Of a stretch of DNA of 64,000 nucleotides, positions 62,301 through 64,000 are shown in pieces. Origin of the DNA: Cladocopium goreaui (taxonomy: Eukaryota; Sar; Dinophyceae; Suessiales; Symbiodiniaceae); the NCBI GenBank assembly GCA_947184155.2, contig CAMXCT020001112.1, positions 971,501-1,035,500 on the forward strand, written 5' to 3'. A program made the position numbers and the translations under genes. A model generated the notes under the pieces. It worked only from the letters and a program-made list of their open reading frames with translations. It made no database searches and was not told the origin of the DNA. The stretch's first letter is position 1, and each line of letters begins with the position of its first letter.

Positions 62301-63193
62301 ATCAACAAACATAAAGGCACAGGGGGAATCCAATGTTAATTGATATGAAATAACATTTGTTAATCCAATTGACATTGATTAATATGCTTTAATATGTTTT
62401 AACCACAGGAATTACTGGATTCCACCATCCGAGCACTGCAAAGAGATTCAACAATCATGCGGATAGTGTAGTGTATATTCAAGTAAACCACTCGTTTTTT
62501 CTTGTGACTTGCAACATCTTGCAACAAATGTATATTACCAATATTACCATTACAATATTCCCAGGTATATCTGCAATATCTGCGGTTGGTTATATGTTAT
62601 ACCCTCTGGCTATTTAACATAGCTATGGAAAATGGACCATTTACAGAGGATAAACATGATGATTTACCTCTCCAAAGTGGTGATTTTCCATAGCTACGTG
62701 AAAACCAAATGGAAAAATGATGGAGTTCGTCAATGGGTTGTTGGATTCTCCGATATATGAAATGGAAAATAATCCATTCATGTTCCAACCAAACCACCAA
62801 CCAGTTACAACCAGTTATATATTCCGCTTATTGCTAAGAAATCGCCATTTCTTGTTGGTTACTCTCCCAGAATCATCAGCGAACAATGGCTTGCTGGAAA
62901 TCCCCCAGGCAGTTCGATGGATTTCCCATTGCAATAGGTTCAATCATCCCCATCATCATCCCAATAATCTTCCAAGCAATATAATTGAATAAAGATTCTA
63001 TAGATTCTATCATATTATAAATCATATGTCATATCATAGATCATTAGTAATCCCAACAACCATTCCAATAATCATCCAACATGATCCAACCATATCCCAC
63101 TCGCCTCCTCCAAGGTCAAGAAGACCGGCGTTGTCTGCTCGACCAGGGAGGACTTGGTGTAGACCAGGAAGTGCGTGTAGCTCCCAGCAGTGC
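20370..63193 (-). CDS. Giant modular gene, many small exons (partial at 5' end)
   Basis: At least 25 minus-strand stretches of 60 to 160 nt have AG before them, a possible donor after them, and sequence falling into recurring module types. In transcription order the types are: A, acidic (FTDLDLDEDQLGG..SWTPP); B, (YQVYLATSVDGANRQ); C, linker (GTNLLIEST or GNDLP); D, (THFLVYTKSSLVEQTTPV); E, (DTVASVANISF) leading into the next A. The cycle repeats in order along 43 kb, which is strong evidence that the exons belong together. The all-beta look, N-glycosylation-type NxS/T sites and Thr-rich linkers suggest an extracellular adhesin-like protein. That role is inference, and I cannot name a Pfam family. 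Introns are filled with inverted-repeat elements and one copia element. The true start lies beyond the right edge, and the 3' end is somewhere between 20.4 and 19.5 kb. Confidence 0.65.
20425..20497 (-). CDS. Modular gene exon, type D
   Basis: Reads GRNWIHSKSNDISARRPVVL, in the position and pattern of the D module (TH..VYTKS....TPV). The frame is open without stops well past both ends, so the boundaries are approximate. Confidence 0.45.
20655..20693 (-). CDS. Modular gene exon, type C
   Basis: A short stretch reading GLGTNLLIEST, matching the 'GTN....P.T' linker that precedes D modules. It lies between a B exon (21.1 kb) and a D exon (20.5 kb), as the module order requires. Confidence 0.4.
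21050..21125 (-). CDS. Modular gene exon, type B
   Basis: Begins directly after CTTCTCAG with DPEQLITGLNLYLAQLPDAG in phase 0. The preceding exon is 29289..29209, which also ends in phase 0. The intron between them contains the complete copia element. Confidence 0.65.
21287..21291 (+). repeat. Copia target-site duplication (left)
   Basis: GTAAC directly before the left LTR, repeated at 29153..29157 directly after the right LTR. Five bp is the usual copia length. Confidence 0.85.
21292..21535 (+). repeat. Copia left LTR
   Basis: 244 bp from TGTGAATT to CTTCATA. The ends TGTGAA and TTCATA form an imperfect inverted repeat, TG...TA rather than the canonical TG...CA. The boundary is fixed by the flanking GTAAC duplication. 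Confidence 0.88.
21537..21549 (+). promoter_or_regulatory. Candidate copia primer-binding site
   Basis: TGGTAGGCGGAGC begins two bases after the LTR and starts with TGG, as expected for a site complementary to a tRNA 3' CCA end. It resembles TGGTAGCAGAGC-type initiator-Met sites, with differences. The tRNA is not identified. Confidence 0.45.
21545..21578 (+). other. Two tandem leader hairpins with the same loop
   Basis: GGAGC-TTAAGT-GCTCC (21545..21560) and GGATC-TTAAGT-GATCC (21563..21578) are perfect 5-bp stems with identical 6-nt loops. Each contains the palindrome CTTAAG. They lie between the primer site and the gag ATG, where retroelements keep dimerisation or packaging signals. Confidence 0.7.
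21596..28638 (+). pseudogene. Copia gag-pol polyprotein with many frameshifts
   Basis: ATG at 21596. Gag runs to about 22500 with an acidic tail. A CCHC knuckle (CLRCGMFGHMAANC) is at 22714..22755, and a protease-like QDGGAST at about 22885. An H..H..C..C zinc-binding region (NLGHPRKE, CPHC) spans 23980..24110. Integrase D,D,E residues lie in VQADVMW, LKVDEYAG and VVERRHQ (24170..24475). RT spans about 26200..26870 (DVATAFLQG, APRAWY, LHVDDMLISG, with HVDD for YVDD). RNase H spans 26880..27760 (MSDASWG, LNAESQA, VVDAKALYD). Beyond RNase H the frame continues about 280 codons with a membrane-like segment and coiled coil. The frame shifts at 22097, about 22520, 23550, 23620, 25040, 25200 to 25250, 25990, 26875 and 28230 to 28310, so no intact polyprotein is encoded. 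Confidence 0.88.
27890..28560 (+). other. Extra C-terminal region of the copia polyprotein
   Basis: After RNase H the frame holds a hydrophobic segment (VTMVMSFLTGCFCIWMLLGF, about 27958..28015). A long charged coiled coil follows (28130..28420). Then comes VINKANRFHLFDDCNVL...MYVCKE, whose H..C...C spacing suggests a small metal-binding fold. Similar terminal 'H..C' blocks occur in dinoflagellate copia elements as I recall them. Function unknown. Confidence 0.55.
28905..29152 (+). repeat. Copia right LTR
   Basis: Matches the left LTR apart from four substitutions and a 4-bp TCAC insertion near position 70. Followed by GTAAC. Confidence 0.88.
29153..29157 (+). repeat. Copia target-site duplication (right)
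   Basis: GTAAC, identical to 21287..21291. Confidence 0.85.
29209..29289 (-). CDS. Modular gene exon, type E/A
   Basis: 81 nt (27 codons, phase 0 to 0) between CGCAG and a GAG/GTGCC donor. Reads VAANLTFYDLDLDLAELGG then EITWSVPE. The acidic D-L-D-L-D core followed by LGG and a Trp is the A signature. Joins in frame to the B exon at 21125 if the copia-bearing intron is removed. Confidence 0.7.
29776..29860 (-). CDS. Modular gene exon, type D
   Basis: Starts after TTTCAAATTCAG and reads VYTASKLAEQSTPVAFFLSD, then VSKAAPQA. The VYT.S...EQSTPV core is the D signature. The 3' boundary is approximate. Confidence 0.65.
30815..30887 (-). CDS. Modular gene exon, type B
   Basis: Reads FDPWMLRHHYQVYLATSVDG then ANRQAAT, with a GT donor inside the following TTGGTTCTGA. 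An in-frame TGA comes directly after if the donor is not used, which supports an exon end here. Confidence 0.65.
31132..31245 (-). CDS. Modular gene exon, type A
   Basis: Reads IAINGEFPFKTQWQDLDRGE then LTGEATWEEPTEGLDL, ending at a GT donor (TTG/GTGTTC). The W-x-DLD..ELTGE..W pattern marks module A. Confidence 0.65.
31250..31405. repeat. About 71-bp tandem duplication
   Basis: Two copies of a unit containing GAATTGGTGAGACTT, CAAATTTCATCAAATTGG and GAATCCAAGAACATCC lie in an intron, with a few differences. The unit itself has internal GAATTGGTGA doubling. Confidence 0.85.
31502..31607. mobile_element. Family 2 inverted-repeat element
   Basis: TACCCTCTGGTAATTTAACA at the left and TGTTTACCAGAGGGTA at the right, with an extra partial left end (TACCCTCTGATAAACTAAC) directly before it. 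Confidence 0.7.
32045..32365. repeat. TTA/ATT-rich microsatellite
   Basis: Imperfect trinucleotide runs (ATT, TTA, ACT, GTT) over about 320 bp in an intron. It gives spurious ORFs rich in Ile and Tyr. Confidence 0.9.
32736..32794 (-). CDS. Modular gene exon, type E
   Basis: Starts after AAGACTTAG and reads VISILDTNASISGITFIDLD. The 'DTNAS..GITFIDLD' pattern is the E-to-A transition of the module. Confidence 0.6.
32797..34195. other. Intron sequence, no exon recognised
   Basis: AT-rich, with GGTT-rich repeats (32840..32960), a TA microsatellite (32975..32997 and 34050..34110) and one family 2 element (33598..33701). The longest open frame on the plus strand (33709..34284) has a tail of Ile/Tyr from the microsatellite and is not credible. 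Confidence 0.5.
33598..33701. mobile_element. Family 2 inverted-repeat element
   Basis: A 104-bp near-palindrome: TACCCTCTGGTAAACTAACA to TGTTAGTTTACCAGAGGGTA. Flanking TA at both tips is consistent with a TA target duplication, as in mariner-type MITEs. Confidence 0.85.
34200..34341 (-). CDS. Modular gene exon, type D
   Basis: Starts exactly at the AG that ends a family 1 element (CCAACCAG). Reads LNVRQNHQTSQENFTHILIY then TSSDLEEQTTPQAPMTS. The THILIYTSSDLEEQTTP core is the D signature. The 3' boundary is approximate. Confidence 0.7.
34342..34442. mobile_element. Family 1 inverted-repeat element
   Basis: Ends CTGGTTGGTGGTTT and AAACCACCAACCAG. TAAC is duplicated at both flanks (34338..34341 and 34443..34446). 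On the minus strand its terminal AG is the acceptor of the exon that follows. Confidence 0.85.
34978..35092. mobile_element. Family 2 inverted-repeat element
   Basis: A 115-bp near-palindrome with TACCCTCTGGTAAACTAACA and its complement at the ends. Confidence 0.85.
35100..36525. other. Mostly intron; weak exon candidates only
   Basis: The minus strand is open at about 35430..35530 and at 35990..36070. The second stretch reads FLTRTSTTTTVDYW, a Thr-rich linker like those at 36.6 and 38.7 kb. Neither has a secure module motif. Confidence 0.4.
36530..36642 (-). CDS. Modular gene exon, Thr/Ser-rich linker
   Basis: Reads NSMPGTSSSQSTTTTTSLSS then TSTATTSTTTTE. About half the residues are Thr, a mucin-like stalk. 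Together with similar stretches at about 36.0 and 38.7 kb it breaks the regular module order, so this part of the protein differs from the repeats. Confidence 0.5.
37529..37630. mobile_element. Family 1 inverted-repeat element
   Basis: GGTTGGTGGTTTCAACC to GGTTCCAAACCACCAACCAG. ACCTCATGACTGTTG occurs on both sides (37514..37528 and 37637..37651). Confidence 0.8.
38420..38532. mobile_element. Family 1 inverted-repeat element
   Basis: CTGGTTGGTGGTTTCAACC to CCAAACCACCAACCAG, with the internal CAGTTGGGA...ATTCCCAATATATGG conserved among copies. Confidence 0.85.
38690..38775 (-). CDS. Modular gene exon, Thr/Ser-rich linker
   Basis: Reads AEITTITSSTMTTTSSSISS then LTSHL, another mucin-like stretch. 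No splice sites are fixed. Confidence 0.4.
38944..39055. mobile_element. Family 1 inverted-repeat element
   Basis: CTGGTTGGTGGTTGAGCC to AAACCACCAGCCAG. The right tip has one change. Confidence 0.8.
39410..39503 (-). CDS. Modular gene exon, type D-like
   Basis: Starts exactly at the AG tip of the family 1 element (39504..39597) and reads QQLGKITPSFRKKGLHLISF then HGRATFC. The HLISFHGRAT part fits the TH..VYT slot loosely. Confidence 0.45.
39504..39597. mobile_element. Family 1 element occupying a whole intron
   Basis: On the minus strand, an open stretch ends CCAGATCCAG, then GTTGGTGG...ACCAACCAG, and another open stretch (CAACAGTTGGG) starts. The 94-bp element therefore looks like a complete GT-AG intron. 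Confidence 0.75.
39598..39675 (-). CDS. Modular gene exon, type C-like
   Basis: Reads GMSQASDARRKSFLWTRNDF then QIQ, ending at the GT of the adjacent family 1 element. It resembles the linker before D modules. Confidence 0.45.
39895..39975 (-). CDS. Modular gene exon, type E-like
   Basis: Reads VRLVTQGVAPEAAESMNIIS then FATPTVL, then stop. 'AAESMNIISF' resembles 'VASVANISF' of module E. The in-frame stop right after suggests a donor just before it. Confidence 0.4.
41538..41667. mobile_element. Family 2 element, diverged
   Basis: Left TACCCTCTGGTTATTTAACA, right ATAACCAGGTTGGGTA. The interior keeps the CCATGG...CCATGG palindrome. Confidence 0.65.
42294..42418. mobile_element. Chimeric element: family 2 left arm, family 1 right arm
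   Basis: Begins TACCCTCTGGTAAACTAACA and ends CCCAATATATGG...GTTCCAAACCACCAACCAG. The two arms belong to different families, yet GT and AG tips are both kept. Confidence 0.75.
44500..44782. mobile_element. Composite of family 2 and two family 1 copies
   Basis: A family 2 right half (ends TTAGTTTACCAGAGG, 44505..44557) is followed by two fused family 1 copies (44563..about 44690 and about 44690..44782) sharing one CCACCAACCACC junction. Confidence 0.7.
45130..45244. mobile_element. Family 1 inverted-repeat element
   Basis: CTGGTTGGTGGTTTGAACC to CACCAACCAG, with an A-run in the right arm. Confidence 0.8.
45415..45547. mobile_element. Family 3 inverted-repeat element
   Basis: Ends TACAAGGTGGTGCCCCCC and GGGGGCACCACCTTGTA, 133 bp, with TA at both tips. 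The second copy at 61224..61347 has the interior in the opposite orientation. Confidence 0.85.
45680..45790 (-). CDS. Modular gene exon, type D
   Basis: Reads SSSQATLQRVLFLTPSAMLV then EVTEAGAKGF. 'VLFLTPSAMLVEVTEA' aligns with 'FLVYTKSSLVEQTTPV' of module D. It is GC-rich relative to its flanks. Confidence 0.5.
46301..46401. mobile_element. Family 1 inverted-repeat element
   Basis: CTGGTTGGTGG to CCACCAACCAG with AAGA duplicated at both flanks (46297..46300, 46402..46405). Confidence 0.85.
46480..46585 (-). CDS. Modular gene exon, type B-like
   Basis: Reads IRIACEVVTTSMMFYLSNVT then ATQIRLALEVGSW. 'TSMMFYLSNVTATQIR' fits 'YQVYLATSVDGANRQ'. It lies before a D-like exon (45.7 kb), as the order requires. 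Confidence 0.45.
46600..48980. other. Mostly intron; two weak exon candidates
   Basis: Minus-strand open stretches at about 47395..47500 (AASVNASGVNVSITEDPVSA) and 47660..47750 (MSEDSDRIAIAKVNASMANS) resemble each other and are GC-richer than flanks. They may be E-type exons. The remainder is AT-rich with TATCAG/GATTATC repeats near 48.05 to 48.17 kb. Confidence 0.35.
48990..49120 (-). CDS. Modular gene exon, type B
   Basis: Reads GAWRRIYFVSRVPEVDIEYR then RIPFLTRYSLERFG. Aligns with the B exon at 58.5 kb (RIYLGIADDQNRSINRTLLV) at R-I-Y and the spacing to the following P-x-x-x-Y. Boundaries approximate. Confidence 0.5.
49199..49270. repeat. CATGAAATCC tandem repeat
   Basis: Four tandem GAAATCCCAT units followed by diverged copies, in an intron. 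Related scattered CCCATAAATCC blocks lie at 55830..55930. Confidence 0.85.
49440..49700. repeat. AT microsatellites
   Basis: TATATA and TTTATTTATT runs around 49455..49510 and 49665..49700. No gene recognised between 49.13 and 50.0 kb. Confidence 0.8.
50013..51118. repeat. 1.1-kb minisatellite of two 10-bp unit types
   Basis: About 110 tandem units, nearly all either TATCATCAAC or TATCAACAAC. The two types alternate irregularly, the second rarely more than twice in a row. The 10-bp phase holds exactly for the first 600 bp. Rare variants (TATTATCAAC, TATCAACAAT, TATCATCAAG at the right end) and four partial units break it later. The array has no stop codon on the plus strand, so it produces a spurious 420-codon frame. 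It lies in an intron. Confidence 0.95.
51150..51277 (-). CDS. Modular gene exon, type A
   Basis: Reads YLWIQDLDASEIGGLLSWTL then PEEVTYVTEYRPWPRGG. D-L-D..EIGG..SW..P is the A signature. It directly borders the 10-bp minisatellite on its 3' side. Confidence 0.7.
51796..51908. mobile_element. Family 2 element, variant
   Basis: TACCATCTGGTTATGACTAA to TTAGTCATAACCAGAGGGTA, 113 bp. Confidence 0.8.
52080..52215. repeat. ATCATCAAA short tandem repeat
   Basis: Repeated ATCATCAAA/ACATCATCA blocks in the intron just 3' (minus sense) of the 52.3-kb exon. The sequence type is related to the 50-kb minisatellite. Confidence 0.75.
52276..52349 (-). CDS. Modular gene exon, type E
   Basis: Reads CCVAEASLLISDTVASVANI then SFPDEA. 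'DTVASVANISFPD' is the clearest E motif in the window and leads into the A exon at 51.2 kb. Confidence 0.65.
52380..52530. repeat. AT microsatellite
   Basis: TATA-rich runs with CATA interruptions in an intron. Confidence 0.85.
52950..53028 (-). CDS. Modular gene exon, type D
   Basis: Reads SGSTHLVVYTKSALARQSTP then VPGL, starting near CCAG. This is a textbook copy of the D motif (THLVVYTKS...QSTPV). The 3' end is approximate. A looser copy (RGIHAVALSNTERRTAMMQA) lies at about 53.70..53.76 kb. Confidence 0.7.
53818..53905. repeat. TTTATAGTGATTTAATGGGA tandem repeat
   Basis: Four imperfect copies of a 20 to 24-bp unit, directly before a family 2 element. Confidence 0.8.
53913..54030. mobile_element. 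Family 2 element
   Basis: Left TACCCTCTGGTAAACATAC, right ACGTTTACCAGGCCGGGTA. The right tip uses the GGCCGGGTA variant. Confidence 0.75.
54085..54190 (-). CDS. Modular gene exon, type C
   Basis: Reads GPNVFQDSKDSAAGSQLWQL then GNDLPRG. 'DSAAGSQ..QLGNDLP' fits the B-to-C linker ('DSAG..RSQVG..VPVGTN' as I recall from related proteins). A second frame is also open. Confidence 0.5.
54912..55024. mobile_element. Family 1 inverted-repeat element
   Basis: CTGGTTGGTGGTGCCGGTGG at the left (with a small insertion) and CCAAACCACCAACCAG at the right. Confidence 0.8.
55450..55545 (-). CDS. Modular gene exon, type B
   Basis: Reads VYQIFFSASGRVQQQDWLGL after CGGCAG, preceded in frame by VNDTAGKISQRQ. 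'VY.IFFSASG..Q' matches 'VYLATSVDGANRQ'. Which AG is used is uncertain. Confidence 0.6.
55974..56056 (-). CDS. Modular gene exon, type A
   Basis: 83 nt after CATTTCCCAG, reading VRFTDLDLDEDQLGGIFSWT then PPAVPDR, ending at a GT donor (CCGG/GTGGAG). The clearest A module in the window. Confidence 0.75.
56986..57103. mobile_element. Family 1 inverted-repeat element
   Basis: CTGGTTGGTGGTTTCAACC to GTCACCACCAACCAG. Confidence 0.85.
57447..57563 (-). CDS. Modular gene exon, type D
   Basis: Reads PVLTKESTHLLIHTASATVE then HRTAAVFEFFDATASVS, ending at TCAG with GC next (GC donor possible). 'STHLLIHTAS..EHRTAAV..F.D..ASV' is a D module plus the start of E. Confidence 0.7.
57745..57867 (-). CDS. Modular gene exon, type C
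   Basis: Starts exactly at the AG tip of a family 2 element (GTTTACCAG). Reads AGYVGCSSITWTRLGRRLEV then PVDTDTNVSWLLNSSTAGHF. 'VPVDTDTNVSWLL' occupies the linker slot before the D exon at 57.5 kb. Confidence 0.55.
57860..57975. mobile_element. Family 2 element
   Basis: Left TACCCGGCCTGGTAAACATA, right AATTATCAGAGGGTA. Its left tip supplies the acceptor AG of the minus-strand exon at 57867. Confidence 0.7.
58395..58545 (-). CDS. Modular gene exon, type B
   Basis: Reads DHPATRIYLGIADDQNRSIN then RTLLVSVPYDQFIYQVGS. Same slot and pattern as the 30.85-kb (HYQVYLATS) and 49.0-kb B exons. Boundaries approximate. Confidence 0.6.
59040..59125. repeat. AT microsatellite
   Basis: TATATA with ATGTATATG interruptions in an intron. 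Confidence 0.85.
59515..59606 (-). CDS. Modular gene exon, second half of type A
   Basis: Starts after TTTTCCCAG with EQLGGTMTWIPPPAGQPRRT. With the exon at 61.4 kb (SFSDYDLDED) it completes one A module, so here an intron splits the module. Confidence 0.65.
59663..59768. mobile_element. Family 2 element, variant
   Basis: TACCATCTGGTTATTTAACA to TGTTAAATAACCAGAGGGTA, a 106-bp near-perfect palindrome. Confidence 0.85.
60430..60537. mobile_element. Family 1 inverted-repeat element
   Basis: CTGGTTGGTGGTTGAGCC to CCAAACCACCAACCAG with GTCT duplicated at both flanks (60426..60429 and 60538..60541). Confidence 0.88.
60540..61110. other. Intron, no exon recognised
   Basis: Contains a degraded family 2 copy at about 60790..60869 (CACCAGAGGGTATA right tip). 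Otherwise I see nothing. Confidence 0.4.
61113..61225. mobile_element. Family 2 element
   Basis: TACCCTCTGGTAATTTAACA to AACGTTTCCAGGCCGGGTA. Its right tip overlaps the left tip of the family 3 copy by the shared TA. Confidence 0.75.
61224..61347. mobile_element. Family 3 inverted-repeat element
   Basis: TACAAGGTGGTGCCCCC to GGGGGGCACCACCTTGTA, 124 bp. Confidence 0.85.
61380..61459 (-). CDS. Modular gene exon, type E / first half of A
   Basis: Starts after CATGACAG, reading ASGRFVVPSLSFSDYDLDED. 'LSFSDYDLDED' is the acidic core. LGG follows only in the next exon at 59.6 kb. Confidence 0.6.
61460..63090. other. Intron with AT-rich sequence and one composite element
   Basis: No exon recognised. 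Holds AATATTA/TTAATG-rich sequence and the composite element at 62598..62803. Confidence 0.45.
62598..62803. mobile_element. Chimeric element: family 2 plus family 1 right arm
   Basis: Left TACCCTCTGGCTATTTAACA with a matching inner arm (TTTTCCATAGCTACGTG). It is then followed by a family 1 body and right tip (GATGGAGTTCGTCAATGGG ... AAACCACCAACCAG) that lacks the family 1 left tip. Confidence 0.75.
63091..63193 (-). CDS. Modular gene exon, type D (most upstream found)
   Basis: Starts after CGTGAG, reading TAGSYTHFLVYTKSSLVEQT then TPVFLTLEEASGIW. A clean D motif. The frame has a TGA just upstream, which supports an exon start here. Confidence 0.7.
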
Positions 63194-63194
63194 C

Positions 63195-64000
63195 TCACGG
63201 AGGAAATGCGGAATGGTCATGGTAGCAGTGTTGATGATGTTGATGATTTGTTGATGATGATGATAATGATGATGGTTATAAATGGTAATAAATGGTGTTT
63301 AATAGTGATTAATGATGATTAATGGCAATGATTAATGGTAATTGTGTTGAAACCACCAACCAGATGATGATGATGTTGATGATGATGATGATTATTATTA
63401 TTATTACTATTATTATCATATACTATGATATACTATTATCACCATGATGATGATGATATACTAATTGCGTGATTACTATTGGAATGATCATTATACCAGC
63501 GGGGATTTTCCGAGCCGATTGAGTTGAAGGGAAAATATCTACATTTGGACCCCCCCCCTTGGCGCGATTTGGAGGTGAAGAACGTGGTTTCCTAAGTCAA
63601 TTGTCCTTAAAGAAATCCGTTGAGATTGTCATGATGTTGGAGGTGGTGAAAGTGATGACAAGGATGATGATGATCACAATACTACTGATAGTGATTTGAC
63701 AATGAACATCTACATAACAATGAGAATAACAATACGAACAACAATAAGAACAACAATGATTGTAGTATATTATAATCATTATCAGCGTACAGCGTTGCTA
63801 TGACAGTAAGCCACCAAGAACAGCGAGTCAAAGTGCTGCAAAACCATCCCATATATCCAAGCAAACTGCTGGCTTCATGAAGGAAAGAGACCAACCCCCA
63901 TGAAGACATGAGTTACTTCATCCATCTTGCTAAAATCAGGATGCAACCATATTCCTATCATCATGAGTGCATGTGATCACACATTACGCCTGCAAAAAAC
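63195..64000. other. Simple repeats and unclear sequence to the window edge
   Basis: GATGAT/GATTAATG runs occupy 63225..63450, with a family 1 right tip (GAAACCACCAACCAG) at 63348..63362. A minus-strand stretch near 63.90..63.93 kb reads MDEVTHVFMGVGLF and may be part of another D-type exon, but support is weak. Confidence 0.4.

Overview
This is eukaryotic nuclear DNA, and the best reading is a dinoflagellate genome, probably order Suessiales (Symbiodiniaceae or a Polarella-like relative). The reasons are: short exons broken by introns whose donors include GC and GA as well as GT; recognised cellular-type genes all on the minus strand; Ty1/copia polyproteins of the kind seen in dinoflagellates, one carrying a methyltransferase-like domain; a DUF7869-type protein; Lys/Pro/Ala tracts of the 'KRPAA' type; and introns packed with short terminal-inverted-repeat elements. 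The species call rests on family resemblance recalled from memory, not on a search.

Layout. From 1.7 to 14.0 kb three minus-strand genes follow each other. A DUF7869 (transposase-like) gene (13.98 to 10.64 kb) is broken by one frameshift and one in-frame TGA. Only 17 nt after its stop comes a five-exon C5-methyltransferase-like gene (10.62 to 8.76 kb). It keeps the SAM-binding FSGSG motif, the PPC catalytic loop and the ENP motif, but has one in-frame TGA. Further on is a long unassigned gene (7.61 to about 1.70 kb). From 15.1 to 17.0 kb on the plus strand lies a truncated copia-type polyprotein (protease tail, methyltransferase-like domain, integrase). It is cut by a 556-bp miniature LTR element (TRIM) with a half-tRNA-type primer site. 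Around 19.0 to 18.5 kb is the start of a probable secreted protein on the minus strand.

From about 20 kb to the right edge, the minus strand carries scattered small exons of one giant modular gene. Its module runs in a fixed order: an acidic 'DLDLD..ELGG..W' exon, a 'YxVYLA' exon, a 'GTN' linker exon, a 'THxxVYTxSxxxEQTTP' exon, then the next acidic exon. I count roughly six or seven turns of the cycle, some incomplete, plus Thr/Ser-rich linker exons. A 7.9-kb Ty1/copia element (21.29 to 29.15 kb, plus strand) with 244 to 248-bp LTRs and a 5-bp target duplication sits inside one intron of this gene, which otherwise would be about 217 nt.

The remaining 35 kb is intron sequence. It holds three families of 95 to 135-bp inverted-repeat elements, two of which carry GT and AG at their tips and abut exons (introner-like). 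It also holds a 1.1-kb two-letter 10-bp minisatellite, AT-rich microsatellites and other simple repeats. Exon boundaries marked 'about' were placed by eye from reading frame and splice dinucleotides.
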